The notes: generated by a model from the sequence alone, not told the origin. A stretch of 64,000 nt of DNA from Flaccisagitta enflata (GCA_965153355.1 OZ231127.1:48980001-49044000); one strand, 5' to 3'. Counted from the first letter of the stretch, positions 1 through 11,185 are shown. Numbers and translations: made by a program.

Positions 1-534
1 ACCTCTGAAGATGTGGTCTCCTTGAATCAGTTTTAGGGTTCACTTAGGCCTTAACATGATTTAACTTGACATGTTGATTTAAAGGTGTTCACTGTTCAGG
101 CTTTCGGCTGCACGCGTGTAAATGCCACATTTCGATGTGATATTCGTCTCAACTTTTACCCGACGCGGTAACGGGCTTTAACTAGCTAGATATATATATT
201 GAGACGTTAATGTTCAAGCTGTCACTCGCACGCAATGAGGGGCCTTCACATGAAACGTATCGACGTGATAGTCTTCAAGCAGTCAAGGATAAGCCAAGCA
301 TTTTTTCTACTCTTCGGACTTGGAAAAGTCGTTTTTCGTCATCTCAAGTCAGCCCAGCTCAAGTGGCGTCTGTTTTATTTCTCATCTCACGTCGACGCTT
401 TCAGTTTTCTGCCTTTTGAGGCATTTCAAGTCAAACATTTTCAACCAGAACGTTTGAGTCTCTTGGCCTTGGATTTGAAAAACAACTTAAACATGCCTGA
501 TAGGGCAAATCTCGCGGACGGTTGAGTAGGGGTA
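1..534. other. Unassigned DNA
   Basis: No gene, tandem array or clear inverted repeat was recognised. Short open frames here have no recognisable domain or biased composition. Confidence 0.5.
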
Positions 535-698
535 GTACTATCTTCACAAATAAAATCCTCCCACCTGATAACTACCATCATCTTTGGATTTATATGTGAC
601 CAATCTGGTTTTTGTAGCTTTATTCGTTTTTGGAGCAGCACTCTTCCGAAGATGATGGTAGTTATCAGGTGGGAAGTTTTTTTTTGTGAAGATAGCAC
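535..698. mobile_element. TA-flanked MITE (mariner/Tc1-like)
   Basis: The two ends are inverted copies over about 52 bp: the left arm begins GTACTATCTTCAC and the right arm ends GTGAAGATAGCAC, each continuing into a shared block around CACCTGATAACTACCATCAT. A TA dinucleotide lies on both sides (533-534 and 699-700), as expected for mariner/Tc1 integration. There is no coding capacity. Family placement rests only on the TA duplication. Confidence 0.6.
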
Positions 699-969
699 TA
701 TAAAAGATTACTTAGAATAGCATTTAAAACGGTACACACCGACAGGCGTGGTGAACCGAGTGAGTGACCAGAAAACACAGCAACGTAAAGAGTCGCTTGT
801 GCGCGATTTGGCAACTGAACTGACCATCGAAATGAATTGATAATTAAGCCGTGATTGATCTGCATGCCAATCGCATGACTACCCAAGAGGTGATCTGTTG
901 AAAAAAAAAACAAGTCAAAGAGGGCAACAGTCGCGTGCCTCTGCCTCGGGAAATGATAAGCAAAAAAAT

Positions 970-1152
970 AACAAGGCCGGATACACGGCCAATACCAGTC
1001 GCGGACGGGTGGGCATGGGCGGAAATGTGTGTTTTCACACTTTCCAACTCGATCACCACGGACTGACCGACCAACCGACCAACCGACCAACCGACGAACT
1101 GCCGGACGGACGGACAAAGCCGCTTATAGAGTCGCTGGTCCGCGACTAAAAA
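970..1152 (+). mobile_element. M module copy 1 (hairpin-ended short element)
   Basis: Starts AACAAGGCCGGATACACGG and ends CGACTAAAAA. The 5' motif AGTCGCGGAC (997-1006) is the exact reverse complement of the 3' motif GTCCGCGACT (1138-1147). The interior has a G-rich core (GGGTGGGCATGGGCGG), a block found in other copies of this subfamily, and GACC/GACGG repeats. It has no ORF and no recognised pol III boxes. This copy belongs to the GGAC/GTCC subfamily with those at 43222 and 44844. Confidence 0.65.
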
Positions 1153-1419
1153 CGTGGGTGCCTGTAAAAGAATGGTCAAAAATGTTAAGAAATGTTAAAA
1201 ATGTTAAAAATGTCCTTCCTCCCCTCCAAGGGGGAAACCATTTTAGGCCGAATTTTGGACTAGTCAAAACTGAAACCTCTTTAGTCAGAATTCGGACTTG
1301 AGTAGAATGAAGCAGGACATTCCCCTTTTTGGGCAGCGGCCCTGAAGGGGACGAAGTCCTGTAGAACACAGGGGACCTTCGTTCGTTCGTTCGTCCGTCC
1401 CTTCGTCCCCCCCAGGCCC

Positions 1420-1680
1420 TCTCAGGCCTGAAATCTGACCTCTCAGGCCTAAAATCTGCCCTCTCAGGCCTGAAATCTGCCCTCTCAGGTCTTGAATCTG
1501 CCCTCTCAGGCCTGAAATCTGGCCTTTCAGGCCTGAACCCTGTCCTCTCAGGCCTTAAATCTGCCCTCTCAGGCCTGAAATCTGCCCTCGCAGATCCAAG
1601 GCCTGAGAGGGTAGATTTCAGGCCTGAGAGGGCAGATTTTAGGCCTGAGAGGGCAGATTTCAGGCCTGAGAGGGCCTGGA
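1420..1680. repeat. Palindromic 20-bp minisatellite
   Basis: Units of about 20 bp read CTCAGGCCTGAAATCTGCCC on the left. Near 1593 the orientation flips and the units read GGGCAGATTTCAGGCCTGAG up to about 1680. The array is therefore itself a large inverted repeat nested within the arms of the F element. Confidence 0.8.
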
Positions 1681-1724
1681 GGGGCGGACGGACGGACAAA
1701 CGAACAAAAGTCCCTTGTGTTCTA

Positions 1725-2325
1725 CAGTGTGAACATTGTCAAATGCAAAAAAGTATTAAGCTTTTACTCCTAGATGCATCATCTTTATGACCTGGAATTA
1801 ATTTACTTTTAAAGTACTATGTTTGACATTTTTTGTATCAAAATTTCATAGGTCTGAGTTGAATAGTTTGTCCACAACATCAAATTGAAGTAAAAGAGGC
1901 ATTTCAGGAAAAGGTCATTTTCAGCTCAAATTCTTCTTTTTCAATCAGGGAAGTTTTTCTTCCATATGTTCTCATTTGAAGATGGCTTGAGCCATAGTTG
2001 CCAGATTGCTCTCAAATTATTAAAAGTCAAATCATCTTCTGTTAAAGACCATTCTGGTTCAAGCCATCTTCAAAAAAGAACAAATTAAAGAAAAACTTCC
2101 CTGATTTAAAAAAAAAAATTTGAGCTGAAAATAAACCTCTTCTAGAAATGCCTCTTTTACTTTAATTTAATGTTGTGGACTAACTATTCAGCCCAGACCA
2201 ATGAAATTTTGATACAAAAAACGTCAGATACAGTACTTTAAGAGAAAAAAAGTTCCAAATTATGAAGATGATGCATCTAGCCATAAAAGCTTAATACTTT
2301 TTTGCATTTGAGAGTGTTCACCCTG
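1725..2325. mobile_element. Long-arm foldback MITE, TA target site (mariner-like)
   Basis: Ends are CAGTGTGAACA on the left and TGTTCACCCTG on the right, with TA on both sides (1723-1724, 2326-2327). The arms are inverted copies over about 280 bp, for example CAAATGCAAAAAAGTATTAA on the left and its complement near 2290-2310. It sits inside the right arm of F copy 1; F copy 2 at about 8066 shows the uninterrupted site (ttctacagg). No transposase frame is present, so it is non-autonomous. Confidence 0.75.
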
Positions 2326-2450
2326 TACAGGACTTCGTCTCCTTCGGAGCCACTGCCCTGCCTCTCATTCCGATTTTCAACCATGCAAAGCAGGGCAACA
2401 GGTATCGCTGACCACGTATTGCCTTTGGGCGACCTGTTATCTTTAACTAG

Positions 2451-2985
2451 AATGTTTTTATTTTTCTTTCTTCTGGGGGATTCTTAAAGACTGGTTTATC
2501 TTTTTTATAAAAAAGGTTGATTAATTGTTTGTTTTCACTGTTTAGCTTTATATTTATTTTGATACCATTTTCACCAATTCTAAAGAAAGATTTGTTGAAA
2601 TTCTTTTTAAGGATATAGAAATCTATCATGAAAAACAGTCTAGAAATAAAAAAAATCTACATTTGATATTTTTAGAAATTAAATGAAATAAATGAATATT
2701 TGAAAAAAATAAAAATCATTAATTTTGGGAATTTTGATCTTAAGATCTTCAGAAATTGACAATAATAGATTGTGTTAAAAGATGATATGAAAAAAGATAA
2801 AGAGTGATGCAAATAAAGTATCAATCAGGGCCCAGGAAAACTTTGTTTTTGAACTACATACATAAATCACTTTAATTACAATGAACAGTGAAAATTGCAA
2901 CCACTCTAGTCCGATTCTGCCTTAAGTGGTTTGGGAGCATTTTCAGATGAGGATTCGGCCCTCCTCCCTCCAAGGCCGCGCCATA
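2451..2985. other. AT-rich unassigned DNA
   Basis: Largely A/T-rich sequence with no domain-bearing frame and no tandem structure recognised. Confidence 0.5.
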
Positions 2986-3130
2986 ATTATTGATACAATA
3001 TCGATACAATATTGATACAATATCGATACATTATCGAAACAATATCATACCAAAAATACCCAATAATACCCAAAATCCTAAAAATACCCAAAAATACCTA
3101 AAGATACCCAAAAATATCCAAAAATACCCT
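2986..3130. repeat. Short AT-rich tandem repeats
   Basis: Two adjoining degenerate arrays: units of about 11 bp like GATACAATATC (2990-3045), then units of about 9-10 bp like CAAAAATACC (3050-3130). Confidence 0.7.
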
Positions 3131-3234
3131 TGTGCACCATTAGTACCTAGAGCAATTTAAGTACTCTAAAGTATCTGTAGATTTACTTCCATCTGGGTCC
3201 CCCCAAAAAATGAAAATCGTAGGCACTAACAGAT

Positions 3235-3500
3235 AATCGGGAAAAAAGTCGAAGTCAGTCTTCGACTTTTTGACATATTCGAGAGAAACGGGGTTTTCAT
3301 TTTCTTATGCGGAAGTTGAGCATCTCTTCCGGCTGAATGTGGCCTCCAATGAAATTGATAGGGTAAGTAAATTTGATAATTCTCTTTCATTTGGCGCCAA
3401 GCAGAATGCTCTACGGCAAATATTTTTCGCGCTATGAATTTTTAAAGATTTATTTATGAAAATTGCGAATTGAATTTTTTTTGATTTTTTATGATTTTGA
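3235..3500 (+). repeat. Dispersed repeat R1, copy a
   Basis: Shares ordered blocks with 12165-12420: GAAAAAAGTCGAAG at the start, a middle block ending GCGCCAAGCA (ACGCCAAGCA in the other copy), then GCTATGA and TTTTTAAA near the end. The two copies are diverged and in the same orientation. No protein is encoded. It may be part of an unrecognised element. Confidence 0.5.
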
Positions 3501-3532
3501 GTAGGATCAAAAAAGGAGTGTGTTTATGTTTG

Positions 3533-3958
3533 TTTGAGCATGCAAATACAAGAAAACATGTTTATGAGCATATCTGCTCATCTGTGAGGGTGTTTTTGAG
3601 CATTTTAGCTCATTTAGCTCATTAGCTCAGTCTGTTTCTCTGATTTAAAATGCGATAAATGAATAAATGTGTTGATACATGTTTGAGCATGCAAATACGA
3701 GAAAGCATGTCAGTGAGCAGAGTTGCTCATCTGTGAGGGTGTTTTTGAGTATTCTAGCTCATTTAGCTCATTTAGCTTGCTTTTTTTTTCTGATTTTAAA
3801 ACAGATAAAAAAATGTTATGATTTAAGCATGCAAATATAAGAAAGCATGTCAGTGAGCATAGCTGGTTGTCTAGTTTAGTGATTTTTAATATCTTAGCTC
3901 ATCTAGCTCATTTGGCTCAGTCCTATTTTTCTCTGATTTTCAATGCAACCAATACATA
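3533..3958 (+). repeat. Three tandem units of about 140-155 bp with octamer motifs
   Basis: Units start near 3533, 3681 and 3819. Each opens with GAGCATGCAAATAC (or AAGCATGCAAATAT), followed by GAAAGCATGTCAGTGAGCA-like sequence and an AGCTCATTTAGCTCA block. Each carries ATGCAAAT, the POU-factor octamer consensus, but no promoter or gene is evident. Confidence 0.7.
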
Positions 3959-4079
3959 CAATTGCTCTCAATTTGATCTAACAAATAAAAAGAGTTGCAG
4001 TGACTGAAGACAAAAGCTTGGTGAAAAGTGAACAACGCTTACGACTTTTTTCCTCACGGCGACAGCCGCCATTACTGGT

Positions 4080-4737
4080 AGTCGCAAAAGCGTTTGATGG
4101 TCAGCAGCACCCGTTGCCCCTGTGAGTGTGTGTGGATGTGGGATGGTGAGTGGGGCAGCGGCCCCGAAGGGACCAATGACCTATGCTTAGTTATTTTTGA
4201 GGCTTCATGTTGGAACTTGAGCCTAGAGGCTGCAATTTGAGCTTGGAGGCTGGAATTTGGGCCATGTGGCTGGATATTTAGCCTCAAGGCTGAATTCTGG
4301 GCTTTGAGGCTCGATTCTGAGCCTTGAGCCTGGATTTTAGGCTTTGAGGCTGGAATTTGAGCCTCGAGGCTGGATTTTTGGCTTAAAGTCTGGACTTGAA
4401 GGTCGAGGGGGTGGACAGAGAAGGAGGAGAAGAGGGAGGAGTTGTGGAGAGGCTGGAGAGGCTGGAGAGGCTGGATTCTGGGTTTGAGGCTCAATTTGAG
4501 CCATGAGGCTGGATTTTAAGCTTTGAGGCTGAAACTTTAGGCTAGTAGCTGGAATTTGAGCCTCAAGGCTGGAATTTGAGCCTCGAGGTTAGATTTTGGG
4601 CTTTAAGGCTGGTCGAGGGGGTGGATGGAGAAGGAGGAGGAGGAGGAGGAGGAGGAGGAGGAGGAGGAGGAGGAGAAGGAGGAGAATTTTCTCCTTTGTG
4701 AAAGCATAGGTCATCGGCCCCTTCGGGGCCGTTGCCC
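4080..4737 (-). mobile_element. F foldback element with minisatellite core, copy 3
   Basis: In reverse orientation to the copies at 1331 and 7461. The extension at the left (AGTCGCAAAAGCGTT, then GGTCAGC and CACCCGTTGCCCC) leads into GGGGCAGCGGCCCCGAAGGG. The right arm ends CCCCTTCGGGGCCGTTGCCC at 4737. Between them lie 20-bp units such as GAGCCTCGAGGCTGGAATTT (about 4195-4620) and a (GGA)n run (4632-4683). It shares arms and layout with the copy at 42288. Confidence 0.6.
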
Positions 4738-4943
4738 AAAAACCGTAAAAAACGATATATTCATTAGCGTGAAATGTTAGAATGGCATTGTTTATTTTAC
4801 TGTTTTTCGTCTGTTTTTCAGACATACAATTGTACCTGTTGCTTTGTCGTTTTGTAGTTAGGTACTTAGGTCCGTAACATGTTTTGTTTTCGATGTTTCT
4901 GCTGGCCTGCTGGGCTGGGTTGAGTATAAATGGTGGATTAAAT

Positions 4944-5321
4944 GCGATACCACTTGGATCAAAAAAGAAGACGCACCTTTTTATTAATTGATAAAATGCA
5001 TATAAAAATTATTTTCAACTATTTAAAAAAAAAAACATTTTAAAAGATTTTCAAATTCTCTTCCAATCTAGACTAATCCCAGGTTTGTAGCTCAAACGGT
5101 TTAAAAGCTAGAGCCCTGCAAAGAGAAGGACTATTTTGCTAAAATGCATTCTTACATAAGGATTGCGAAACTAAAATGGGCAATGTTTTTATTCAAATTA
5201 ATGCCATTTCTAAACAAAAGATTTTACTTAGTTTCCTTAAACATTATAGGCAAAATTTGCCATCCAAAAGTGCGTCTTTTTTTTTTTTTTTTTTTTTTTT
5301 GATCCGCGTGGTATAGTTCGC
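4944..5321. mobile_element. Foldback MITE
   Basis: The left end GCGATACCACTTGGATC, an A-run and GACGCAC are matched on the right by GTGCGTC, a long T-run (about 5278-5300), GATCCGCGTGGTATAGTTCGC in inverted order. Arms are about 40 bp. No clear target duplication was found, so the exact ends are provisional. Confidence 0.55.
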
Positions 5322-5429
5322 AATTTCAGTGGGGAGCTTCTAGACATTCGTACCTCTCTCTCTATCATTTATCATCTATCATCTATCATCTATCATCTAT
5401 CATATCTACCTCTCTCTTCGCTATCATTC

Positions 5430-5432
<3 letters not shown>

Positions 5433-5518
<86 letters not shown>
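5433..5518. repeat. (CT)n microsatellite
   Basis: Near-perfect dinucleotide array, preceded from about 5345 by several TATCATC-like units. Confidence 0.95.
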
Positions 5519-5520
<2 letters not shown>

Positions 5521-5772
5521 ATATATCAAAATAGACAAGAGAGCTAAGCCGATCATCTGACTAATGAATATATGATTTCTGTAGCAGCCGGTGGTAATAT
5601 CAAAGACTTAAGAAGTGATTCCTAGCTTTGATAGGTTCTAGCTTTCTGTAATGTTTTTTTTTATGAATAAAAGATATTGTTTGCTTTCGCCGGTTGACTG
5701 AGAAAATCTCGTGAATTATCTCACAAATCTCCTTTACAGGAGGCCGAAGTGAACACAGGTAAGTAAGCCGCT

Positions 5773-5776
<4 letters not shown>

Positions 5777-5843
<67 letters not shown>
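5777..5843. repeat. (GA)n microsatellite
   Basis: Near-perfect dinucleotide array in the purine orientation on the plus strand. Unassigned sequence separates it from the preceding (CT)n array. Confidence 0.95.
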
Positions 5844-5845
<2 letters not shown>

Positions 5846-6002
5846 TTGATCCACTAATTTAGGTTCTTTGTGAACAATACTCTTGATTAAGAGGCGTTCA
5901 AATCGGATTGACAGTTTCTCGTGTAGTGACTTTTCCAGGCTTTTGTTAAAGACCCAATGGTACAATATACTGTATCATCTGGTCATTTCACCATAACATT
6001 TA

Positions 6003-6096
6003 TGTATGTATGTATGTATGTATGTATGTATGTATGTATGTATGTATGTATGTATGTATGTATGTATGTATGTATGTATGTATGTATGTATGTATT
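6003..6096. repeat. (GTAT)n microsatellite
   Basis: Perfect tetranucleotide array. The poly-YVCM peptides it appears to encode are artefacts of the repeat. Confidence 0.95.
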
Positions 6097-7140
6097 TTTG
6101 TATACTTTTTTCCGGTTAAACTCTCACAATTGACATTCTTGGACGGTAAAAAAGGCCGCAGGGAAAGGCGCAACATTTTGAATAAGTGGGAAACAAGTCA
6201 ACGACTGCACAGGTGGAAAAATATTCGACATTGACTGCTGGCAACTTATGCAACGGTTGATGTAACCTGAGCTTCCAGCGACTGAGGCCTGATGACATAA
6301 GGAGTTGGCGTACGCATCGGTTTCTAATTCTACGCAGCTACGTCATACTTAGTTAACTGCTTTATCAAATTTCAAGTTCGTTTCATTTTAATTTACGTCG
6401 CAGTTCAGCCTGGCTTTATAATTTGAATGGATTAATTCCACACGCAGCGATCCGCGGTATTCCCTGTACTTTCGTTGAAAAGTTGGACGATCCATTTACT
6501 TGATATTGAGGCGTTTTTTATCTCGTTACTTTTTTGCACTAATTAGGCATTAACTCATTTTAGCCATTGCCGGTTGATACATTCGTCCATAATGTCCATA
6601 ACGTCCATGAGATAAGATTTCAAATGGAGCTGTGTACGTGTGTACGCTTTGTATTTTGAAGAGAAATTCCAAGTTAATGACATTTTTCCAGTTGCCAACA
6701 GCGGCTTTTACAGAAAGTTAGACCGTGCTTAAAAGAGGGAAGCTATTGTCTCTGTAAATGCGATTATTTTATCCAACTTTAAAGCTTTACGACTCTTCTA
6801 ACCGCTTCTACTTGCCTTCGGCCACGCCTCTTTATTTTCCTTTGAACTTAGGACCCAATTCCAGCTTTCGACCTTTTTTTTCCTCATTTTGTAATTGTCT
6901 CTACGCCTGTCCCCTTTCATCGTATCCTGCTTTGTCTTTAGAATGATCAGTATATACTAATCGAGATCTTCCCTTTCATCAGCATCATTTTACCGCTCGT
7001 TGCTGTCATGTGCCATTTATATCATAGCTTTGTATGATCAGATTTTCAGTTAATCATTTCGATTTTTTCCATGCGATAATCATTTTCACAAAACCTGAGC
7101 CTGGTCTTGTTTTTGATGTCATTGCCCTTGTGATTGAAGT
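6097..7140. other. Unassigned DNA
   Basis: Nothing recognised: no domain-bearing frame, no clear inverted repeat and no tandem array in about 1 kb. Confidence 0.5.
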
Positions 7141-7144
7141 TTTA

Positions 7145-7229
7145 TGCGTGTCTGTCTGTCTGCCTGTCTGTCTGTCTGTCTGTCTGGCTGTCTTTCTGGC
7201 TGGCTGTCTGGCTGGCTATCTCCTCTCTC

Positions 7230-7307
<78 letters not shown>
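7145..7307. repeat. (CTGT)n then (CT)n microsatellite
   Basis: A degenerate CTGT/CTGG tract (7145-7218) leads into a long (CT)n array (7219-7307). Confidence 0.95.
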
Positions 7308-7309
<2 letters not shown>

Positions 7310-7460
7310 GCAACTGTTTTTGCTCTTGAAAACCAATTTTGATGTTGTTTGGGGGAGGCGGTCTCGTATATTGTCAAGGCCCGCGGCTCATTCTTTTTTT
7401 CTCTTTTTTTTCCCTTCATAGTCACGCATTTTCCTTTTTTTTTTAGTTTCTCACTTTTTT

Positions 7461-8185
7461 GGGCAGCGGCCCCGAAGGGGACGAAGTCCTGTAGAACACA
7501 GGGGGACTTTCGTTCGTTCGTTCGTTCGTTCGTCCGTTCGTGCGTCCCCCCCTCCCTCAGACCCCTCAGGCCTCAAATCTGGCCTCTCAGGCCTCAAATC
7601 CAGCCTCTCAGGCCTCAAATCCAGCCTCTCAGGCCTCAAATCTGGCCTCTCAGGCCTCAAATCCAGCCTCTTAGGCCTCAAATCCAGCCTCTTAGGCCTC
7701 AAATCTGGCCTCTCAGGCCTCAAATCTGGCCTCTTAGGCCTCAAATCTGGCCTCTCAGGCTCCAAATATGGCCTCTCAGGCCTCAAACCTGGCCTCTCAT
7801 TCCTCAAAGTAGGCCTCTCAGGCCTCAAATCAGCCATCTAAACCTCAATTTATTGCTCTCAGGCTTCAAATCAGTCCTCTGGCCTTTCAAGCCTTAATCC
7901 AGCTCTCTCAAGCTTTAAGTCAGCTCTCTCAAGCTTCCAATTGGCATTCTCAGGCTTTAAATCAGCCTTCTTAAACCTCAGTTTAGGCTCTTGAATGCCT
8001 TCAGTCAGCCCTCTATAGCATCTCATCAACTTCTTCAGGTAGGACGAACGAAAGTCCCCCTGTGTTCTACAGGACTTCGTCCCCTTCGGGGCCGCTGCCC
8101 TGCTTCCCCTCACTCCACTTCACAATCACTCAAAGCAGGGCAACGGGTATCGCTGACCACATATTGCCCTTGGGCGACCTGTTTA
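7461..8185 (+). mobile_element. F foldback element with minisatellite core, copy 2
   Basis: The most complete copy. The left arm GGGCAGCGGCCCCGAAGGGG continues through GACGAAGTCCTGTAGAACAC and CGTT repeats (7461-7550). The inverted arm is at 8040-8103. Between them are about 20-bp units (CTCAGGCCTCAAATCTGGCC, drifting toward 8035). After the right arm an extension contains CAGGGCAACGGGTATCGCTG and ends in a small hairpin (GCCCTTGGGC) near 8170-8180. The corresponding extension of copies 3 and 4 ends in a different hairpin, CGCAAAAGCG. No protein is encoded. Confidence 0.65.
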
Positions 8186-8253
8186 CTTCTGATACAATTC
8201 TTTTTTCGGTTTCAATATCTCTGTGTATAATCATGCATTGGCTTTTTGTGAGT

Positions 8254-8463
8254 AACAAGGCCGGATACACGGCTACCGAAGTCGCGTGCGGGTGGGCAGG
8301 GGCCACATTTGAGGTCACTAGACCATTTGGGTAGGAGCAGTGAGGTCAAAGAAATAAAATCATAAAAAAAGTAAAATGTGACCGACCGACTGACCGACCG
8401 ACCAACCAACCAACCGACCGACGGACAAAGTAGGTTGTAGAGTCGCATGTACGCGACTAAAAA
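8254..8463 (+). mobile_element. M module copy 2
   Basis: Starts AACAAGGCCGGATACACGGC. The 5' motif AGTCGCGTGC (8280-8289) faces the 3' motif GTACGCGACT (8449-8458), one mismatch from perfect complementarity, then CTAAAAA. The interior has the GGGTGGGCAGGGGC core, a GAGGTCACTAGACCATTTGG block and (GACC)n-type repeats. It belongs to the GTGC subfamily with the copies at 35287 and 43936. Confidence 0.65.
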
Positions 8464-8514
8464 TGAGTATGAGTAGTACGTTGATTGCTCCGCCTGATTA
8501 TGCTGAATTGTCCC

Positions 8515-8788
8515 TGTGCGACCTCTTCTTAATGTGACACTTCAGAATTTATTTCAAATAAGCTTAAGAGCAGTTTTCTTGCTCAATGGGAATCTTTTTA
8601 GGGTTGATTTGAAGTTAACAAAGAAAATAAAAGGAAAATCTTAAGGGGCTCCTTAAGGGGATTAAATCCCATTACTTTCTATGTAAACTTCGAATGGGTC
8701 CTAAAAAAGGTTCCCATCAAGCTAGAAAGTTGTGCATGGGCTCATTTAAAAGAAAGTCATTAGTGTCACACTATGAAGAGGTCGCACA
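8515..8788. mobile_element. Short terminal-inverted-repeat element (MITE)
   Basis: The left end TGTGCGACCTCTTC, followed by TAATGTGACACT, is matched on the right by AGTGTCACACTAT then GAAGAGGTCGCACA. The length is 274 bp. No convincing target duplication was found, so the superfamily is open. Confidence 0.6.
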
Positions 8789-8831
8789 AGTACATTTCAG
8801 CAAAGTCAGGCGATGCAACCAACGTAATGAG

Positions 8832-9056
<225 letters not shown>

Positions 9057-9234
9057 TATCGTGGATTTTCTTAACCTTCAACGTTATTCCTTTCTCCTTC
9101 CGCAGTTTCACCACCTCGATAAAAAAAGGCGTTTTTGGTCGGCATGACTTGTCCTCGATTTTTTTTCGACTTGTCCTCGATTTTTCTAGGAATCAGCGCC
9201 CAGAGGACACTTCTTTACAGGAACAATCCCCGAA

Positions 9235-9415
9235 AACAAGGCCGGATACACAGATATCCCAGTGACGTGCGGGTGGGCAGGGGCAGTGTTAAAAAAGTTC
9301 AAAAGGGCATATGGTCAGTGAGGCAGTGAAGCCAAAAAACTCAGAACCCACCACCTTCCCCAGCCAAAGTTTATGGACCGGGGGAAAAACCAGGCCGGAT
9401 ACACGACGACCCAAG
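9235..9415 (+). mobile_element. M module fragments
   Basis: ACAAGGCCGGATACACAG at 9235 runs into AGTGACGTGCGGGTGGGCAG and GGGGCAGTG, then decays. A second 5' fragment (GGCCGGATACACGACGACCC) lies at about 9393. Neither has a recognisable 3' stem, so both look truncated. Confidence 0.5.
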
Positions 9416-9957
9416 TGATCAAATATAGTTCCAATATAATCCTGCAATTACGGATGTCAAGAGACCAATAAGATTTACCTGTAACAGGCGGTTTTCCATT
9501 ATTGCCAATATAAAAAAATTACAGCAAAGACACGATTGGACCAAGATTCTGAGTCTGTTGTAGGCGGATTTCCATAATAAACCGGATCCGTTTAATCGAG
9601 GAGAAACTGAAGTGTGATAGGTTGCTAGATATTTTGGCAGAGGCCGTGATGTTAAATTTGCCTATTAACGCCAAAAAAGCTTATTCTCTCAGACTCAATT
9701 GACTCGATATCTTCCCGCGCGCTATTGGTAGATTGGTGGAGAAGAGGAGATGATATGGGGATGAAAGGTACTCATGTCTTTTTGTGATGGGATCTGTTGT
9801 GCAGCAACAGTACCACAGCTGCAATAAAAAAAAAGTCTTTGGTCTCGAAAACTTCACTTGATACATCCAGAATTCCGAAGTTTAACAGGCCGATTAATGA
9901 ATTGATGGGAAAGTGGATAGATGAGCGGATGAACGGATGAACGGATGAACGGATAGA
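9416..9957. other. Unassigned DNA
   Basis: Around 9450-9600 there is weak similarity to the 46350-46500 stretch (TTATTGCCAATRTAA and 'cggatgtcaag' blocks), which suggests a decayed pogo-like MITE. Nothing else was recognised. Confidence 0.4.
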
Positions 9958-10098
9958 TGGATGGATGGATGGATGGATGGATGGATGGATGGATGGATGG
10001 ATGGATGGATGAATGGATTGATGGATGGATGGATGGATGGATTAATGGTTGGTTGGATGTATGGATGGATGGATGTATAGATGGATGGATGAATGGAT
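9958..10098. repeat. (GGAT)n microsatellite
   Basis: Imperfect tetranucleotide array interrupted by GAAT, TAAT and GGTT variants. Confidence 0.95.
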
Positions 10099-10254
10099 CT
10101 TGACTGATTTCCATCTCTTTGAACGGAGGTCATCAGTATTCAGAATAAAACGCAAGTGACAAGAAATGATTCCTGCTTGCCCGAGTTTTGGTCGCAGAGT
10201 TAATGCTGCCATAAGGTAAATATTCAACTCAGCCTATATATAACTTTTTTTTTT

Positions 10255-10581
10255 GGGGGGGGGGGCGCCGGGGGGTTGGTATCAATCGATTTTGGAAATG
10301 GAACTCGGGCATATGACTAAAGTGTGTACAAACATGATGTCATCACATTTATGTTTAATTATTTCCAGTCGTGTCGCACTCCTTATTCATATTGTAATGA
10401 ATAGGAAACTCCTTTACATTACTATGGTAAATTCAGGGGTGGCACGACTGTAACTGATCTAGTCCCTTGAACTCTTCCCTCTAGATATTTAACTGATTTG
10501 TGATTGCGCAGGGCCTGATCAAATGTCCGATTGGCATTTCCAAAATCGGTTGATACCTACCTATTCCGCCGCCCCCCCCCC
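10255..10581. mobile_element. G-ended foldback element
   Basis: The left arm starts with a run of G, then GCGCCGGGGGGTTGGTATCA and a TCGATTTTGGAAATGG block. The right arm reads CATTTCCAAAATCGGTTGAT, then ACC, and closes with CGCCGCCCCCCCCCC. Arms are about 60 bp and imperfect. The target duplication could not be identified because the flanks are homopolymeric. Confidence 0.55.
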
Positions 10582-10868
10582 ATTTACGTAATGAGAGGGG
10601 AGAGTTAGGATGGAATAGATTTTTTTCAATAGGTTAACTTTTATGCGCCTCTCTTGCACCTGTAGTGTGACCATATAAGGCCAATATTTCCCCTACATTT
10701 ATATCCACTGATGGATTCATTGATGTTCATCCGTATTCCGGATTGGTTATCTTGTATTTTTTGGTTTCCGGATTGCACGGCTGACTGAGCTGCTTATATC
10801 TCGAATTGCTAACAAGAATAAACAAGTCGCGAAATAAAGTCAGAGGAAAAAGTCCATTGGTAAATAAG

Positions 10869-10871
<3 letters not shown>

Positions 10872-10906
<35 letters not shown>

Positions 10907-11085
10907 TCTAGAAGGAAAGAAAGTTAATGAGAATGAGAAAGAGACAAAGACAGGTACAGAAGAAGAAACTACGGGGAGAAATAATCAAGCTGTAATCAGA
11001 TTAGGCTTGTGCGTAGGTGGAGACAGAGTCGATCCGTCGCAGAGGAGGCGGCCCCCTTCGCACCGACGTGTGTGGTGGAACTGTC

Positions 11086-11136
<51 letters not shown>

Positions 11137-11185
11137 AGACAGACAGACAGAGACAGACAGACAAAGAGACAGAGAGAGAGAGAGA
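10872..11185. repeat. (GA)n arrays with GACA variants
   Basis: Two (GA)n arrays (10872-10902 and 11091-11132) and a GACA-rich tail lie in a purine-rich stretch. The peptides rich in RE, ER or SL are repeat artefacts. Confidence 0.9.

Larger units (their letters stand above)
1331..2450 (+). mobile_element. F foldback element with minisatellite core, copy 1 (interrupted)
   Basis: The left arm starts GGGCAGCGGCCCTGAAGGGG and continues into an 'acgaagtcctgtagaaca' block and CGTT repeats. The right arm is the inverted version and is followed by an extension containing CAGGGCAACAGGTATCGC. Between the arms is a 20-bp minisatellite (1420-1680). The right arm is broken by a TA-flanked foldback element (1725-2325); without it the arm matches the intact copy at 8040-8105. 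Related copies lie at 4080, 7461 and 42288. No coding capacity was seen. Confidence 0.6.

Noticed and set aside
970-1152. Interpretation of M modules as Helitrons
   Set aside because: A hairpin near a CTAA-like 3' end is suggestive, but the 5' end does not start with TC, no A/T insertion rule is visible, and the 5' end pairs with the 3' end, which Helitrons do not show.
970-1152. Interpretation of M modules as SINEs
   Set aside because: There is a short A-run at the 3' end, but no A/B boxes and no target duplication could be found in the copies examined.
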